43,680 nucleotides of DNA from positions 1 through 43,680 of the IMG/VR virus record IMGVR_UViG_3300034200_001984. One strand, written 5' to 3'. The DNA comes from a virus. The position numbers were made by a program, and so were the translations under genes. Below, piece by piece: positions 22,076 to 29,668 of this stretch; position 1 is the first letter of the stretch; each line of letters opens with the position of its first letter. The notes beneath the pieces are model-generated. The model did not search any database. It was given only the letters and a program-made list of their open reading frames with translations, and had not been told where the DNA came from.

Positions 22076-22394
22076 GCCAATTCGTATCTTCTGGCATTAT
22101 TTCTACCTTCACTCCGGCTTCTTTGGATTTTTCTATAATGTCATGTAAAACTCCGTGACCGTAGATAGTAGCACCGTAGCGTTTTTCGCTACAAGAATAA
22201 ACAGAACCAGAATAACCTTCAAACAAATAGAAGTTTTTTTCTTTTGTAACTTTTGTAATACCGCTGTTCATCTTCCAAGAGTCGCCGTTTAAATAGCCGC
22301 CATACCAACAAGCAAATACCTTGTAGGTCAAAGGAAATTTTCCTCCTTCGATCTTAACAACTAGCCATTTGTCGGGGGTGTATTCGTTATTCAT
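22056..22394 (-). CDS. Hypothetical phage protein
   Basis: 112 residues with WLVVKIEGGKFPLTYKVFAC near the start and SEKRYGATIYGHGVLHDIIE later. Gly/Tyr-rich, soluble, single domain. I recognise the 'Y.VFA.WYGGYL..DSW..NSGI' style from phages but no function. Preceded by a small membrane protein gene with overlap. Confidence 0.62.
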   Translation of the reverse strand: MNNEYTPDKWLVVKIEGGKFPLTYKVFACWYGGYLNGDSWKMNSGITKVTKEKNFYLFEGYSGSVYSCSEKRYGATIYGHGVLHDIIEKSKEAGVKVEIMPEDTNWLDISYE

Positions 22395-22512
22395 TTTTTC
22401 TAAAAACAGTTCTTGCTAATTCACAAAGGTACGCAAGTGGAGCAGTTATTAAAATTAAAGTTCCAAGCCAAATCCAAAAAGAGGAAAATATAAATTGCAG
22501 TATTTGCAACAT
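22387..22512 (-). CDS. Small single-pass membrane protein (41 aa)
   Basis: ATG at 22512 encodes MLQILQFIFSSFWIWLGTLI followed by LITAPLAYLCELARTVFRKNE. One long hydrophobic helix with a basic C-terminus suggests an inner-membrane protein with the tail in the cytoplasm. It overlaps the next gene by 8 bases and fills an otherwise empty gap. Confidence 0.65.
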   Translation of the reverse strand: MLQILQFIFSSFWIWLGTLILITAPLAYLCELARTVFRKNE

Positions 22513-22514
22513 AA

Positions 22515-22748
22515 TTAATTTTCAATAATATCAAACCAAGTTAGTTCTACTTCTTCGTTTGTTTCCTCCAGTATAACGCCAGTTGAAGAAGAAGCAACGC
22601 TAATTTTCTTTACTGTATAAATCTGTCCGGAAACTAGCTTCTTTGCATTCTCAATTCTATTTGTAAACCAATGTATGGTAGATTCTCTAAATCTAATCTT
22701 GTCTCCAACTTTGGTGTTTTGGTATGTTGCGTATTTTTTAGGTATCAT
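22515..22748 (-). CDS. Hypothetical protein, small beta-barrel-like
   Basis: 77 residues: TKVGDKIRFRESTIHWF then SGQIYTVKKISVASSSTGVI and VELTWFDIIEN. The pattern 'GDki....G..YtV..i....i.l......w' suggests a small SH3-like barrel. Overlaps the upstream gene by 11 bases. Confidence 0.58.
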   Translation of the reverse strand: MIPKKYATYQNTKVGDKIRFRESTIHWFTNRIENAKKLVSGQIYTVKKISVASSSTGVILEETNEEVELTWFDIIEN

Positions 22749-23019
22749 TTTTTTTAAGTTGTGCTATTTCTTCTTTGAGTTTTTTGTTCTCAAGAATAAG
22801 ATCTGTAATGACATCATGTTGAGCTATAACAACGGGATTTTTAGTATGTTTTTTTAGCACACCTCTCTTCACATAGTCATCCAAAGTTTCTTCTGTATAC
22901 TCTCTAATCCAATGCCCTTTGTCTTTAAACTTTTTCATCTCTTGCAAATAGAATGTTTTGCTTTCTTCATCATAAACAAAGAATTCTCCATCATCAATTC
23001 TTTCGTAAAATGTATTCAT
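22738..23019 (-). CDS. Hypothetical protein with 'YERVDDGE' module
   Basis: 93 residues. MNTFYERIDDGEFFVYDEES, then KKFKDKGHWIREYTEE, form a module also present at the C-terminus of the 27141-27812 gene (TYYERVDDGEIFVKDKKTN...FKDEGYFVFAYTEE). A leucine-rich coil (LILENKKLKEEIAQLKK) is appended here. Part of a duplicated accessory block. Confidence 0.62.
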   Translation of the reverse strand: MNTFYERIDDGEFFVYDEESKTFYLQEMKKFKDKGHWIREYTEETLDDYVKRGVLKKHTKNPVVIAQHDVITDLILENKKLKEEIAQLKKNDT

Positions 23020-23372
23020 TTGTTATAAAAACTGATTAAAATTAAAATAAAAACAATTGCAACAGACAAAGTAATTGAAGTACCAATTAAATGTCTCTGA
23101 AATTCATTAACGGCTTTTTTGAATTCTTGTAACTCTTTTTGGAGTTTTTCTATTTCCTTCCCTGTAATTGCTTTGATTATTTTTATTTCAGACTGCAATA
23201 AATTTAGATCAGACTGCAATGCATTTAGATCTTTGCTTGTATCGTTTGCTAATAGTTCTACATTTTGCTTCAAGTTTAACAAATCTTCTTTGCTTGGGTA
23301 TGTAGAAATAAAACCATTTCCTACAACTACTTCGTTTGGTCCAAAATCTGATGCACTATAATGGTATTTCAT
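23016..23372 (-). CDS. Coiled-coil protein with C-terminal transmembrane helix
   Basis: 118 residues. After about 30 residues comes a long heptad coil (LQSDLNLLQSEIKIIKAITG, ELQEFKKAVNEFQ), then a C-terminal helix GTSITLSVAIVFILILISFY. It is tail-anchored with the coil in the cytoplasm. Shape resembles small phage membrane regulators or spanin/antiholin-like proteins, but no lysis gene is nearby. Function unknown. Confidence 0.62.
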   Translation of the reverse strand: MKYHYSASDFGPNEVVVGNGFISTYPSKEDLLNLKQNVELLANDTSKDLNALQSDLNLLQSEIKIIKAITGKEIEKLQKELQEFKKAVNEFQRHLIGTSITLSVAIVFILILISFYNK

Positions 23373-23731
23373 AATAGTTCTGGATTAGCGAATTTATTCC
23401 CAATTACCTTAACTTCACAATATTCGTTCAAGTGCGGCAACCAAAAAAAGCTAAGAGTTCCTTCATGTTTAATAAATTTTGCCAAATATGCTCCTTCAAC
23501 AAATTGAATCTCTGCTCTGTGTAATCCTTCTCTATCTTTTCTTTTTAATTCAATTATATCGCCTTCCCATATTTCATTTCCAAAATCATCCTTTAATCCT
23601 GTATATTGAGAAGGAACTAAAATTCTCCATTCTCTTTCATCAAACAACTCATCAACAAGTCCATTATATTTGTAGTTTTGCCAAAATGTTTTTCCTTGCG
23701 GACTCCAGAAACGAAATTTTATTGTTCTCAT
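23369..23731 (-). CDS. YopX-family protein 4
   Basis: 120 residues: MRTIKFRFWSPQGKTFWQN, QYTGLKDDFGNEIWEGDIIE, and CEVKVIGNKFANPELL. The central hairpin and the final 'VIGN' strand identify YopX. It lies about 3.4 kb from the other three copies and is placed after a frameshifted membrane gene. Confidence 0.85.
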   Translation of the reverse strand: MRTIKFRFWSPQGKTFWQNYKYNGLVDELFDEREWRILVPSQYTGLKDDFGNEIWEGDIIELKRKDREGLHRAEIQFVEGAYLAKFIKHEGTLSFFWLPHLNEYCEVKVIGNKFANPELL

Positions 23732-23912
23732 TTGCTTTCTAAAAGAAGTTTAACTTGCTCAGGCGTCCAATTTTTCTGAATTGCTTCTTTGATTAGTTCT
23801 GCTTTGATATTCTTTTCTTGTCTTTCGGAAAAGACTACACAACAGAAGAAAACAAACAACAAAATATTAAAACCACACAAGCTACATTAAATGGATCAAT
23901 TTTTTCGTTCAT
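23728..23912 (-). pseudogene. Frameshifted copy of the MNTQIDPFN membrane protein
   Basis: The start MNEKIDPFNVACVVLIFCC and the end IKAELIKEAIQKNWTPEQVK both match the intact 59-residue gene at 27809-27988, but they lie in different frames (one base missing in a T-rich stretch around 23850-23870). Both ends still overlap the neighbours as ATGA, showing the gene was intact recently. The intact version has one membrane helix and an amphipathic tail. Confidence 0.75.
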
Positions 23913-24190
23913 GATTCTATTGTATATGTTACTTTTAATTTCACAACTTCAAATTCTAAAAAGTTTTCATTACCGTAATTTGGCATGCCATTAAAAACAC
24001 TACGTCTCAAAAAAGTTTCCAAATAACCTTTGGTCCTAGAAATTGTGCAATGTTTAAAATCCACCAACGTTATAACAGTAACTGTTAATTCCAACTCATC
24101 ATTTTCAAATTCAACCCATTTTTTCGTAGGTTTATGCCGAAGAGCATAACGAAGCTCTTCAAACATTTCTTCGTTTTCTTTCATAAACAT
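23909..24190 (-). CDS. Hypothetical protein, duplicated (paralogue at 28255)
   Basis: 93 residues. LRYALRHKPTKKWVEFENDE and FNGMPNYGNENFLEFEVVKL are nearly repeated in the 87-residue gene at 28255-28518. Alignment with that gene suggests the real start may be the second or third Met. The beta-rich core has no known family. The gene is followed by the frameshifted membrane gene, mirroring the order at 28 kb. Confidence 0.65.
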   Translation of the reverse strand: MFMKENEEMFEELRYALRHKPTKKWVEFENDELELTVTVITLVDFKHCTISRTKGYLETFLRRSVFNGMPNYGNENFLEFEVVKLKVTYTIES

Positions 24191-24193
24191 TTG

Positions 24194-24700
24194 TCAGTCT
24201 TTGACGACGAGATTTTTGTCGTTCTCAATTTTCCAGCCCCACTGCACATCAAACCAAGCATGCTCCTTCTCCATCATTTGCTTGGTGAATTTGAGATCCT
24301 TTCGACCTTCTGCTACAAACCATTTTTTAAATTCTTCGGATTGTTCTTCCTCCCATTTTCCGATTGTTTTTAGAAAAGCCTCTGCGCGTTGGCGAGCGGT
24401 TGCGTGCAAGTCAGCTTTGCACCATTGCGACACCATTCTGATTCCTCCAAGGACTACATTCCGCAATTCCTCTCGATATTCAAGCCATTGTTCATCATTA
24501 AGCACTTTCTCCGCTTCGTGTATTACATTGAGGTCGTTGCAGTAGTTTGGAAGTTGGGCCATCCCATTTTCGTATGCGCCGTAAATCGGGGGATTATTCG
24601 GCGGCGGCAAGCCTTTTGTTAGCTTGAGAGATTCTACAAATACGCAGTCAGTCCACCCACGCACTTCCGCAATAGCAATATTGATTTGTTCGTTTGTCAT
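24194..24700 (-). CDS. Phage ABA-sandwich protein with extra C-terminal domain
   Basis: 168 residues. The first ~115 match the ABA-sandwich family (MTNEQINIAIAEVRGW, LPNYCNDLNVIHEAEK, AEAFLKTIGKWEE), a paralogue of the gene at 16550. A C-terminal ~55-residue segment follows, EEFKKWFVAEGRKDLKFTKQ with MMEKEHAWF. This segment also forms the end of the gene at 29669-29920. So this is a fusion of two modules that also exist apart in this genome. Confidence 0.78.
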   Translation of the reverse strand: MTNEQINIAIAEVRGWTDCVFVESLKLTKGLPPPNNPPIYGAYENGMAQLPNYCNDLNVIHEAEKVLNDEQWLEYREELRNVVLGGIRMVSQWCKADLHATARQRAEAFLKTIGKWEEEQSEEFKKWFVAEGRKDLKFTKQMMEKEHAWFDVQWGWKIENDKNLVVKD

Positions 24701-24707
24701 GGTTTAG

Positions 24708-24736
24708 ATATTAGAAAATATTTCAGGAAAGGTCAA
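24708..24736 (-). promoter_or_regulatory. Sigma70-type promoter
   Basis: TTGACC, 17 bases, TAATAT on the minus strand, 7 bases before the ABA-sandwich ATG. The sequence from -10 to ATG is nearly identical to that at 17614. Confidence 0.8.
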
Positions 24737-25068
24737 TCTTTTTCTCCAAACTCATATTCTTTTGTTTCTAATCTATCTTTTAACCAAGCCTTCAATGCCC
24801 AATGATAATATGTATAATTGGGATCTCCTTCATAATGAAAGAAAGCATGACCAAGATCAAAAATAACTTCTCTGTAAATTTTTTCTTTTAATCTTTTTAA
24901 ATGTCTACAGGTAACACTTCTCAAACTAATTGAAGACTCCATACCAAAGTCCCATACAAAATGCACTGCTCCTGTTACTCTGTCAACATGATAAACATCA
25001 AAGTAGATAGGTTCTTTGCAAGTGAAATGACCTAATTCTTGGAATGTTTCTGGAAGATAGAGTTTCAT
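24733..25068 (-). CDS. Hypothetical protein
   Basis: 111 residues with FQELGHFTCKEPIYFDVYHV and AFFHYEGDPNYTYYHWALKA. His- and Tyr-rich, soluble. Coupled to the following membrane gene by four bases. No family recognised. Confidence 0.58.
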   Translation of the reverse strand: MKLYLPETFQELGHFTCKEPIYFDVYHVDRVTGAVHFVWDFGMESSISLRSVTCRHLKRLKEKIYREVIFDLGHAFFHYEGDPNYTYYHWALKAWLKDRLETKEYEFGEKD

Positions 25069-25367
25069 TCTTTAAATGATACTTTGACTAGTTGATGACC
25101 AGCAAATGCAAGAAATAAAATACTGATTAAAATATTCATATTAATATCTTTACTATGAAACATTACGCTACCAATTAAACAAAAAAAGAAGTACCCAAAT
25201 ACTCTGGATGCAATTAATAGATGATCTATTATTAAATCCCGCATACATTCATATATTGTGTCTTTCTGCCTTTTTCTAGATTCTAATTGAATTGTTTGTT
25301 CTCTACTTTGAAAACAATTAAAACACCCACATCCATAAGGATGTACTTTTGTATTATATTCTTTCAC
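25065..25367 (-). CDS. Membrane protein with two helices and Cys-rich N-terminus
   Basis: 100 residues. An N-terminal YGCGCFNCF cluster is followed by a charged stretch. Then come two hydrophobic segments (IASRVFGYFFFCLIGSVMF and MNILISILFLAFAGHQL), giving a helical hairpin. The Cys cluster could hold a metal. Function unknown. Confidence 0.6.
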   Translation of the reverse strand: MKEYNTKVHPYGCGCFNCFQSREQTIQLESRKRQKDTIYECMRDLIIDHLLIASRVFGYFFFCLIGSVMFHSKDINMNILISILFLAFAGHQLVKVSFKE

Positions 25368-25627
25368 TGTTGTTCAATTGTGACTGTTCCTGAAATTCTA
25401 ACCAGCTTTCCATTCACCACAAAGAACCAACCATCCGAACTTGATTCTGTATTTACAAACCCTTCAACTTTATATGTCCTTACAGCTTGTCCACCGGACC
25501 AAACTGTGACAATATATGTTCCACTAGAAAGACCATTCAAAGTTTTATTGAGACTGTTTTGAAATCTTCCACAACCTGTAAGAAGAATTGTAGACGCGAT
25601 TGTTGTTATTAGTATTAGTTTTTTCAT
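25364..25627 (-). CDS. Predicted lipoprotein
   Basis: 87 residues. MKKLILITTIASTILLTGC is a classical lipoprotein signal with an LTGC lipobox, so Cys19 would be lipidated and the rest (strand-rich, GTYIVTVWSGGQAVRTYKVE) exposed to the periplasm. Phage lipoproteins often serve superinfection exclusion, but no specific family is recognised. Overlaps the upstream membrane gene by four bases. Confidence 0.7.
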   Translation of the reverse strand: MKKLILITTIASTILLTGCGRFQNSLNKTLNGLSSGTYIVTVWSGGQAVRTYKVEGFVNTESSSDGWFFVVNGKLVRISGTVTIEQQ

Positions 25628-25628
25628 A

Positions 25629-25805
25629 TTATTTCCAAGTAAAAACTGCTTCCTTCGAAGGTGGTGTGGGCAGTTTCATTTCGGCATATCCCCTTTTGAT
25701 TGCCTCTTCTAGTCGAGGATTTGTTACATGAGTCGTGATTAAAAATCCCATAGTGTAACCGCCTAAAAATAATCCGATAAAAAATGCTGATAGTGTTTCT
25801 TTCAT
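25629..25805 (-). CDS. Small membrane protein (58 aa)
   Basis: ATG at 25805 encodes MKETLSAFFIGLFLGGYTMG, then FLITTHVTNPRLEEAIKRGY and a Pro-rich tail. One membrane helix is followed by an amphipathic cytoplasmic or periplasmic tail. Strong promoter (25853-25881) directly upstream. Same general plan as the 59-residue protein at 27809. Confidence 0.65.
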   Translation of the reverse strand: MKETLSAFFIGLFLGGYTMGFLITTHVTNPRLEEAIKRGYAEMKLPTPPSKEAVFTWK

Positions 25806-25852
25806 ATTATTCTCCGATATTTTTTAAAAAGCATTTCTTCATAATAGAGATT

Positions 25853-25881
25853 ATTGTAGAGATTGTTTGAGGAATAGTCAA
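25853..25881 (-). promoter_or_regulatory. Sigma70-type promoter, repeated element copy 1
   Basis: TTGACT, 17 bases, TACAAT on the minus strand. The -35 and spacer are identical to those of the promoter at 26256-26284, so the element has been duplicated around the frameshifted HTH gene. Confidence 0.85.
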
Positions 25882-25889
25882 GAATTATT

Positions 25890-26248
25890 TTATTTTTCGA
25901 TTAAATTAAATTCTATTCTGCTATTAAGTGCAGAAGCTATATTCACAAGTGCAGCTAATGAAAAGTTGGTACATTCTTCATTCAAGATAATATTAAGCTG
26001 TTGTTTGGTCGTGTTGAGGCGTTTTGCAAGTTCGCTTTTGCTGACCTTTTGCTTTTGCTGACCTTTTGCTTTTTCATAATCTTCAATACTTCTTCAACAA
26101 ATAGACCGCTTAGACAATCAGTTTGAAAATCTACATCATTCTCAAGTTCTTTTGCAGATTTACGCAATTCTTTTAAACTTTTTTTACTCATTTTTGGAGT
26201 ATTTTTGAGAATTTTCTTTATTTCTGGATCAATAATTTTTGTTTTCAT
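25890..26248 (-). pseudogene. XRE-type HTH regulator broken by 17-bp duplication
   Basis: ATG at 26248 (MKTKIIDPEIKKILKN) leads through FVEEVLKIMKKQKVSKS. After a 17-bp tandem duplication the frame is lost. The other frame continues with SELAKRLNTTKQQLNIILNE and FSLAALVNIASALNS, a clear XRE helix-turn-helix (HigA/MqsA-style antitoxin-like). Removing one 17-bp unit restores a 113-residue protein exactly. The disrupted part includes the DNA-reading helices. Upstream and downstream lie two copies of one promoter element, which could be its operator. No toxin partner was found. Confidence 0.8.
26034..26067. repeat. 17-bp tandem duplication
   Basis: GCTTTTGCTGACCTTTT occurs twice in direct tandem, followed by a partial third copy. 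The unit is not a multiple of three and shifts the frame of the HTH gene. Confidence 0.92.
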
Positions 26249-26255
26249 AACATTG

Positions 26256-26284
26256 ATACTAGAGATTGTTTGAGGAATAGTCAA
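26256..26284 (-). promoter_or_regulatory. Sigma70-type promoter, repeated element copy 2
   Basis: TTGACT, 17 bases, TAGTAT on the minus strand, 8 bases before the HTH gene ATG. Shares about 30 bases (including the spacer) with copy 1. Confidence 0.82.
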
Positions 26285-27135
26285 GAATTATTTTCTTTTT
26301 TATATTTCTCGAAATAATCTGTAGTTGCTTGTGGAGGATTAAAAGTTTCTGATGACATTTTTGGATAAGGATTTAAATCTTCATTTAGTTTGGGAAGTAA
26401 ATTCAAACCATCAACGATTCTTTTAAGATTATTGTAAGTGTACATACTGTACATATCAGGTATATCGACTTTTCCTTCACCAAGAACATAAGAAGGAAGT
26501 TTACTACATATGCTAAATTTAGGAACGCTTAGAGTTTGTCTTAGATATAACTTCCATCTATCATTTTGGAAGAATTCTAAATAATACATGCAATTATTTT
26601 CTGCATAGTTTTTAGGATAATATTCATCGGGATATAGTTGTTTGGTCAAATCTTCCCAATCTTCATCAGTCATTCTTGGATCACAATTATCACAAACTTC
26701 AGATGGTCTAGCTACCGTAAAACCACTGATAAAAGGATCATTCGAAAAAGGAAAAGGTTTTTTTGACGCCAGATCGCTACTTGGATCATCTTTATCTTCC
26801 GTTTCTACGTTTGCTCCATAAGTCCAATAGTTTTCTTTAAATTTTTGCCATTTAATCATGTTTTCATAATCTTGGACATCTTCTTTTGTGACAATATTTT
26901 TATTCTCATGTTCAATGTCTTCTTTTGTAAAAGATTCTGATTTAAGATTTTCAACAGTATCCACAACATATATAGAATCTATTTCGTGCCACTGAGACAA
27001 ACTATTTTTATTTTTTATATTTACAAATTTTTTAGAGTCTGAATAACCTAAAATTTCCCCTTCATATAACGAACCTACCTTACTAAAAAGTCTGTAAATA
27101 ATAGTTTTTCCGTTTTTGTAATCTTCTGGTTTCAT
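26281..27135 (-). CDS. Hypothetical protein (284 aa)
   Basis: The first ~55 residues (KTIIYRLFSKVGSLYEGEIL, FVNIKNKNSLSQWHEID) suggest an SH3-like fold. A long acidic, Pro/Asp-rich middle follows, with a Cys pair (EVCDNCDPRMTDEDWEDL) and later a MYSMYTYNNLKRIVDGL helix. One of the largest proteins in the accessory block, no family recognised. Its stop lies within the promoter of the HTH gene. Confidence 0.62.
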   Translation of the reverse strand: MKPEDYKNGKTIIYRLFSKVGSLYEGEILGYSDSKKFVNIKNKNSLSQWHEIDSIYVVDTVENLKSESFTKEDIEHENKNIVTKEDVQDYENMIKWQKFKENYWTYGANVETEDKDDPSSDLASKKPFPFSNDPFISGFTVARPSEVCDNCDPRMTDEDWEDLTKQLYPDEYYPKNYAENNCMYYLEFFQNDRWKLYLRQTLSVPKFSICSKLPSYVLGEGKVDIPDMYSMYTYNNLKRIVDGLNLLPKLNEDLNPYPKMSSETFNPPQATTDYFEKYKKENNS

Positions 27136-27140
27136 TATTT

Positions 27141-27812
27141 TTAAATCTTTCTAAAACATCCTTTTTTTACAAGTCTATTCATAATTTCTTCTGTATAAGC
27201 AAAAACGAAATATCCTTCATCTTTAAATTTTTGCATATTTACATTGTGGAAACTGTTTGTTTTTTTGTCTTTAACAAAAATCTCTCCATCGTCAACTCTT
27301 TCATAATATGTTTCTGTATTATTTGTTTTTTGAGGAGTATTAATACCATATGTATCTGGATTTTTAAAATGATTTTCGTAATCCTTACAAGCCTCTTCCA
27401 TATCTTTTTTGTATTGCTTCTCAGCAGTATCTTGATCGGCATTATTAAATGGAGTTTCGTTGGTTTCCGAATTTGTGCAATATCTAATATTAGTTTTTTG
27501 TAGTTTATCCCAATTTCCTTCTGCTATTTTTTTACGATATTCTTCACCGAAAATGCTGTTTTTAGGAGCATTGCATGTATCTGATTTTTTTAAATCAGAG
27601 TGGTTTTTGGAATCCTTAAAATACTTCTCCAATTCTTTTTTAGGAAGATGGTCTAGAAGAATGTCCTTACAATTTAAAATTTCGTGATCAGCTTTTCTAC
27701 CTTTTAATTCTTCAAAAGTATAATCGCAAGCTGTAATTGTTGAGCAGATCTTTTCTAGATTTTCTGTCTCTCTGACAATTATTTCAAATACATATTTTTT
27801 GTTTTTGTTCAT
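27141..27812 (-). CDS. Hypothetical protein fusing two modules found separately upstream
   Basis: About 223 residues from ATG 27812 (MNKNKKYVFEIIVRETENL). The apparent longer start has no support, and this ATG overlaps the upstream stop as ATGA. N-terminal module resembles the 21771-22040 protein. C-terminal module (TYYERVDDGEIFVKDKKTN, FKDEGYFVFAYTEE) resembles 22738-23019. A hydrophilic linker joins them. It shows that modules of the 22-24 kb block recombined here. Confidence 0.65.
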   Translation of the reverse strand: MNKNKKYVFEIIVRETENLEKICSTITACDYTFEELKGRKADHEILNCKDILLDHLPKKELEKYFKDSKNHSDLKKSDTCNAPKNSIFGEEYRKKIAEGNWDKLQKTNIRYCTNSETNETPFNNADQDTAEKQYKKDMEEACKDYENHFKNPDTYGINTPQKTNNTETYYERVDDGEIFVKDKKTNSFHNVNMQKFKDEGYFVFAYTEEIMNRLVKKGCFRKI

Positions 27813-27988
27813 TTTAAAATACCTTTGACTTGTTCTGGTGTCCAACCTTTTTGAATTGCTTCTTTAACTATATTGGCTTTGATTTCTCTTTCTTTTACCT
27901 CGCTATAAGTCAAAAAACCTATAAAGATTATGCCAAAAGCAACGAGAGTCATGCAAGCTACATTAAATGGATCAATTTGTGTGTTCAT
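27809..27988 (-). CDS. Small membrane protein (59 aa)
   Basis: MNTQIDPFNVACMTLVAFGI, one membrane helix, then ANIVKEAIQKGWTPEQVKGI, an amphipathic tail. Intact paralogue of the frameshifted gene at 23728. ATGA overlap with the following gene. Function unknown. Confidence 0.72.
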   Translation of the reverse strand: MNTQIDPFNVACMTLVAFGIIFIGFLTYSEVKEREIKANIVKEAIQKGWTPEQVKGILK

Positions 27989-27991
27989 AAA

Positions 27992-28258
27992 TTATTTGTT
28001 AATTAAATCTTCGTAATTTTTGCCAAGGGTTTCTAAATAGTGCGCAAAGTCATCAATTTGCTGATCATCATTGCTTACATTATAGATATAATCAAAAAGA
28101 TACTCTTCTCCTTCTTCAGTAAGATTTAGCCCTTTCGCCAGTCTTTCGAAGTAGTCGTCTTGGACGTCTCTGAGTTTTTCAAAGAAACCTTTAACTTCGT
28201 AGATGGCATCTTCGGGGTGTTTTCCTTCTGGTGTATATGGTTTTGTATAGTCACTCAT
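27992..28258 (-). CDS. Hypothetical acidic helical protein
   Basis: 88 residues: KPYTPEGKHPEDAIYEVKGF then acidic helices (EEGEEYLFDYIYNVSNDDQQ). Coupled to the upstream paralogue gene by four bases. It has no counterpart in the 23-24 kb block. No family recognised. Confidence 0.6.
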   Translation of the reverse strand: MSDYTKPYTPEGKHPEDAIYEVKGFFEKLRDVQDDYFERLAKGLNLTEEGEEYLFDYIYNVSNDDQQIDDFAHYLETLGKNYEDLINK

Positions 28259-28518
28259 TTCTCTATTGTATATGTTGTTTTTATTTTGACAAGCTCAAAT
28301 TCCAAAAAGTTTTCGTTACCATAATTTGGAGTGTTGTTAAATGAACTCATTTTTAAAAATGTTTCCAAAATAACTCTATTTGCTGAAATTAAAGAGTCCT
28401 TAAAATCTACTAATTCTATAGTGGTTGCAGTTATTTCCAAATCATCATTTTTGAAATTAACCCATTTTTGAGTAGGTTTGTGACGAATTGCATATTTATA
28501 TTCTTCAAATGTTTCCAT
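28255..28518 (-). CDS. Hypothetical protein, duplicated (paralogue at 23909)
   Basis: 87 residues, with YAIRHKPTQKWVNFKNDDLE and NNTPNYGNENFLEFELVKI matching the 23909-24190 gene along its whole length. Its ATG defines the probable start of that paralogue. Overlaps the nucleotidyltransferase gene by 14 bases. Confidence 0.66.
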   Translation of the reverse strand: METFEEYKYAIRHKPTQKWVNFKNDDLEITATTIELVDFKDSLISANRVILETFLKMSSFNNTPNYGNENFLEFELVKIKTTYTIEK

Positions 28519-29563
28519 AATTTTTATACCATTTCATAAAATCTTCTTTAATGAATTGCTGATCTTTAAGAAGAATATAGTCTTTAAATTTTTTATCAAC
28601 GAAATCTTTATCTGCCCCATTAGCAATGTAATCTTTAAACCCAGCAATACATTCACCTATCTTTTTGCCATCTGTAATTCCCCATTCAATCAAATGTTTA
28701 CCGTTAAATTTTTCTTTGTAAAATTTTTCCATTTGATGTTTGGCTATTCTTTGTTCAATTAAAGACGTTAAATTAATATCAAAAAAATTAGATATTTCTT
28801 TGATATAAACAGATTTGTCTGGATTACCTACAAATTTATTTGGTTTATCTTTTATATATTCTAGCCACTGATGATAATCTTTTCTTAACCTATCTCTTTT
28901 TCTATTAACATGGTTTAGATTTTCAAAAGCAAAAATGTCTTTGTTAAAAAGTTTTGAACTCACAAGCCATTCAAAAATATCACTTTGATTTAAAAATGCG
29001 CCTTCAAATCTCTCAAAGCAATCTCCAAAATCACGCGTCATGCCTAAGAATTCCAACATTTTCTCAAACGTAATAAATGGATCATCTTGACATGAAATTT
29101 CTATCTCCCCTAATTGTTCGGAGTCGGATAATTTAACCGGATAGCACAAACCACGTATTCCCCACTTTAATCCTTTTTGTTTTATCAATCTGCCAATAAC
29201 ATTTCCTACTGGCGAAAAGCACGAGAACAAATAGTAAGAATAAAAATCATAACGGTTATCTAAGATAGCTAGATCTATCTGAACGTTTTTATAGTCAAAA
29301 GAATAAACGCACGAATTTTTTGAAATATACTGACAATTAAAAGCTTCTTTAATTTTTTCTTCTAGATCACTAGTTCGTAAATTACATGCAACAAAATCAA
29401 TATCTCCGTGATCTAACTTATTAGAATAATGAAGCACGTCTTTGCATTTGGAATTAAAATTTTGTTTCCAAATGCTTTTAATCTCTTTTACTATTTCAAA
29501 ATACTCTTTTTTTGAAATTCTTTTGCTTTCAAACCCTAAATGTTTTAATGCTGTACCACCCAT
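28505..29563 (-). CDS. Nucleotidyltransferase-fold protein (CCA-adding/polymerase-beta-like)
   Basis: 352 residues. MGGTALKHL gives the Gly-Gly of the superfamily. HGDIDFVAC (D54, D56) and VQIDLAI (D97) supply the three metal-binding acids. The C-terminal part is helical, with GKHLIEWGITDGKKIGECIA followed by a helix resembling the tail of tRNA nucleotidyltransferases (G..KIG..I..F...I..G). It would transfer NMP to a nucleic-acid end, a protein or a small molecule. Phage versions with this GG-GDIDF arrangement are known but uncharacterised. With kinases, phosphoesterases and ligases nearby, an RNA 3'-end role is attractive, but a protein-modifying role is possible. Confidence 0.74.
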   Translation of the reverse strand: MGGTALKHLGFESKRISKKEYFEIVKEIKSIWKQNFNSKCKDVLHYSNKLDHGDIDFVACNLRTSDLEEKIKEAFNCQYISKNSCVYSFDYKNVQIDLAILDNRYDFYSYYLFSCFSPVGNVIGRLIKQKGLKWGIRGLCYPVKLSDSEQLGEIEISCQDDPFITFEKMLEFLGMTRDFGDCFERFEGAFLNQSDIFEWLVSSKLFNKDIFAFENLNHVNRKRDRLRKDYHQWLEYIKDKPNKFVGNPDKSVYIKEISNFFDINLTSLIEQRIAKHQMEKFYKEKFNGKHLIEWGITDGKKIGECIAGFKDYIANGADKDFVDKKFKDYILLKDQQFIKEDFMKWYKNYGNI

Positions 29564-29564
29564 C

Positions 29565-29654
29565 TTAATCTTTTTCGTTTGCTAAAAAATATATTGCTAA
29601 AGAAAAAAGAATGACAGTTAATATAAAATAAAAAATTGCGTAACCAGTACTCAT
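29565..29654 (-). CDS. Tiny membrane protein (29 aa)
   Basis: ATG at 29654 encodes MSTGYAIFYFILTVILFSLA then IYFLANEKD. It is essentially one membrane helix and stops just before the nucleotidyltransferase start. A real gene is suggested by the fit between neighbours, but the length is minimal. Confidence 0.5.
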   Translation of the reverse strand: MSTGYAIFYFILTVILFSLAIYFLANEKD

Positions 29655-29668
29655 GGTACATTGAGAAG

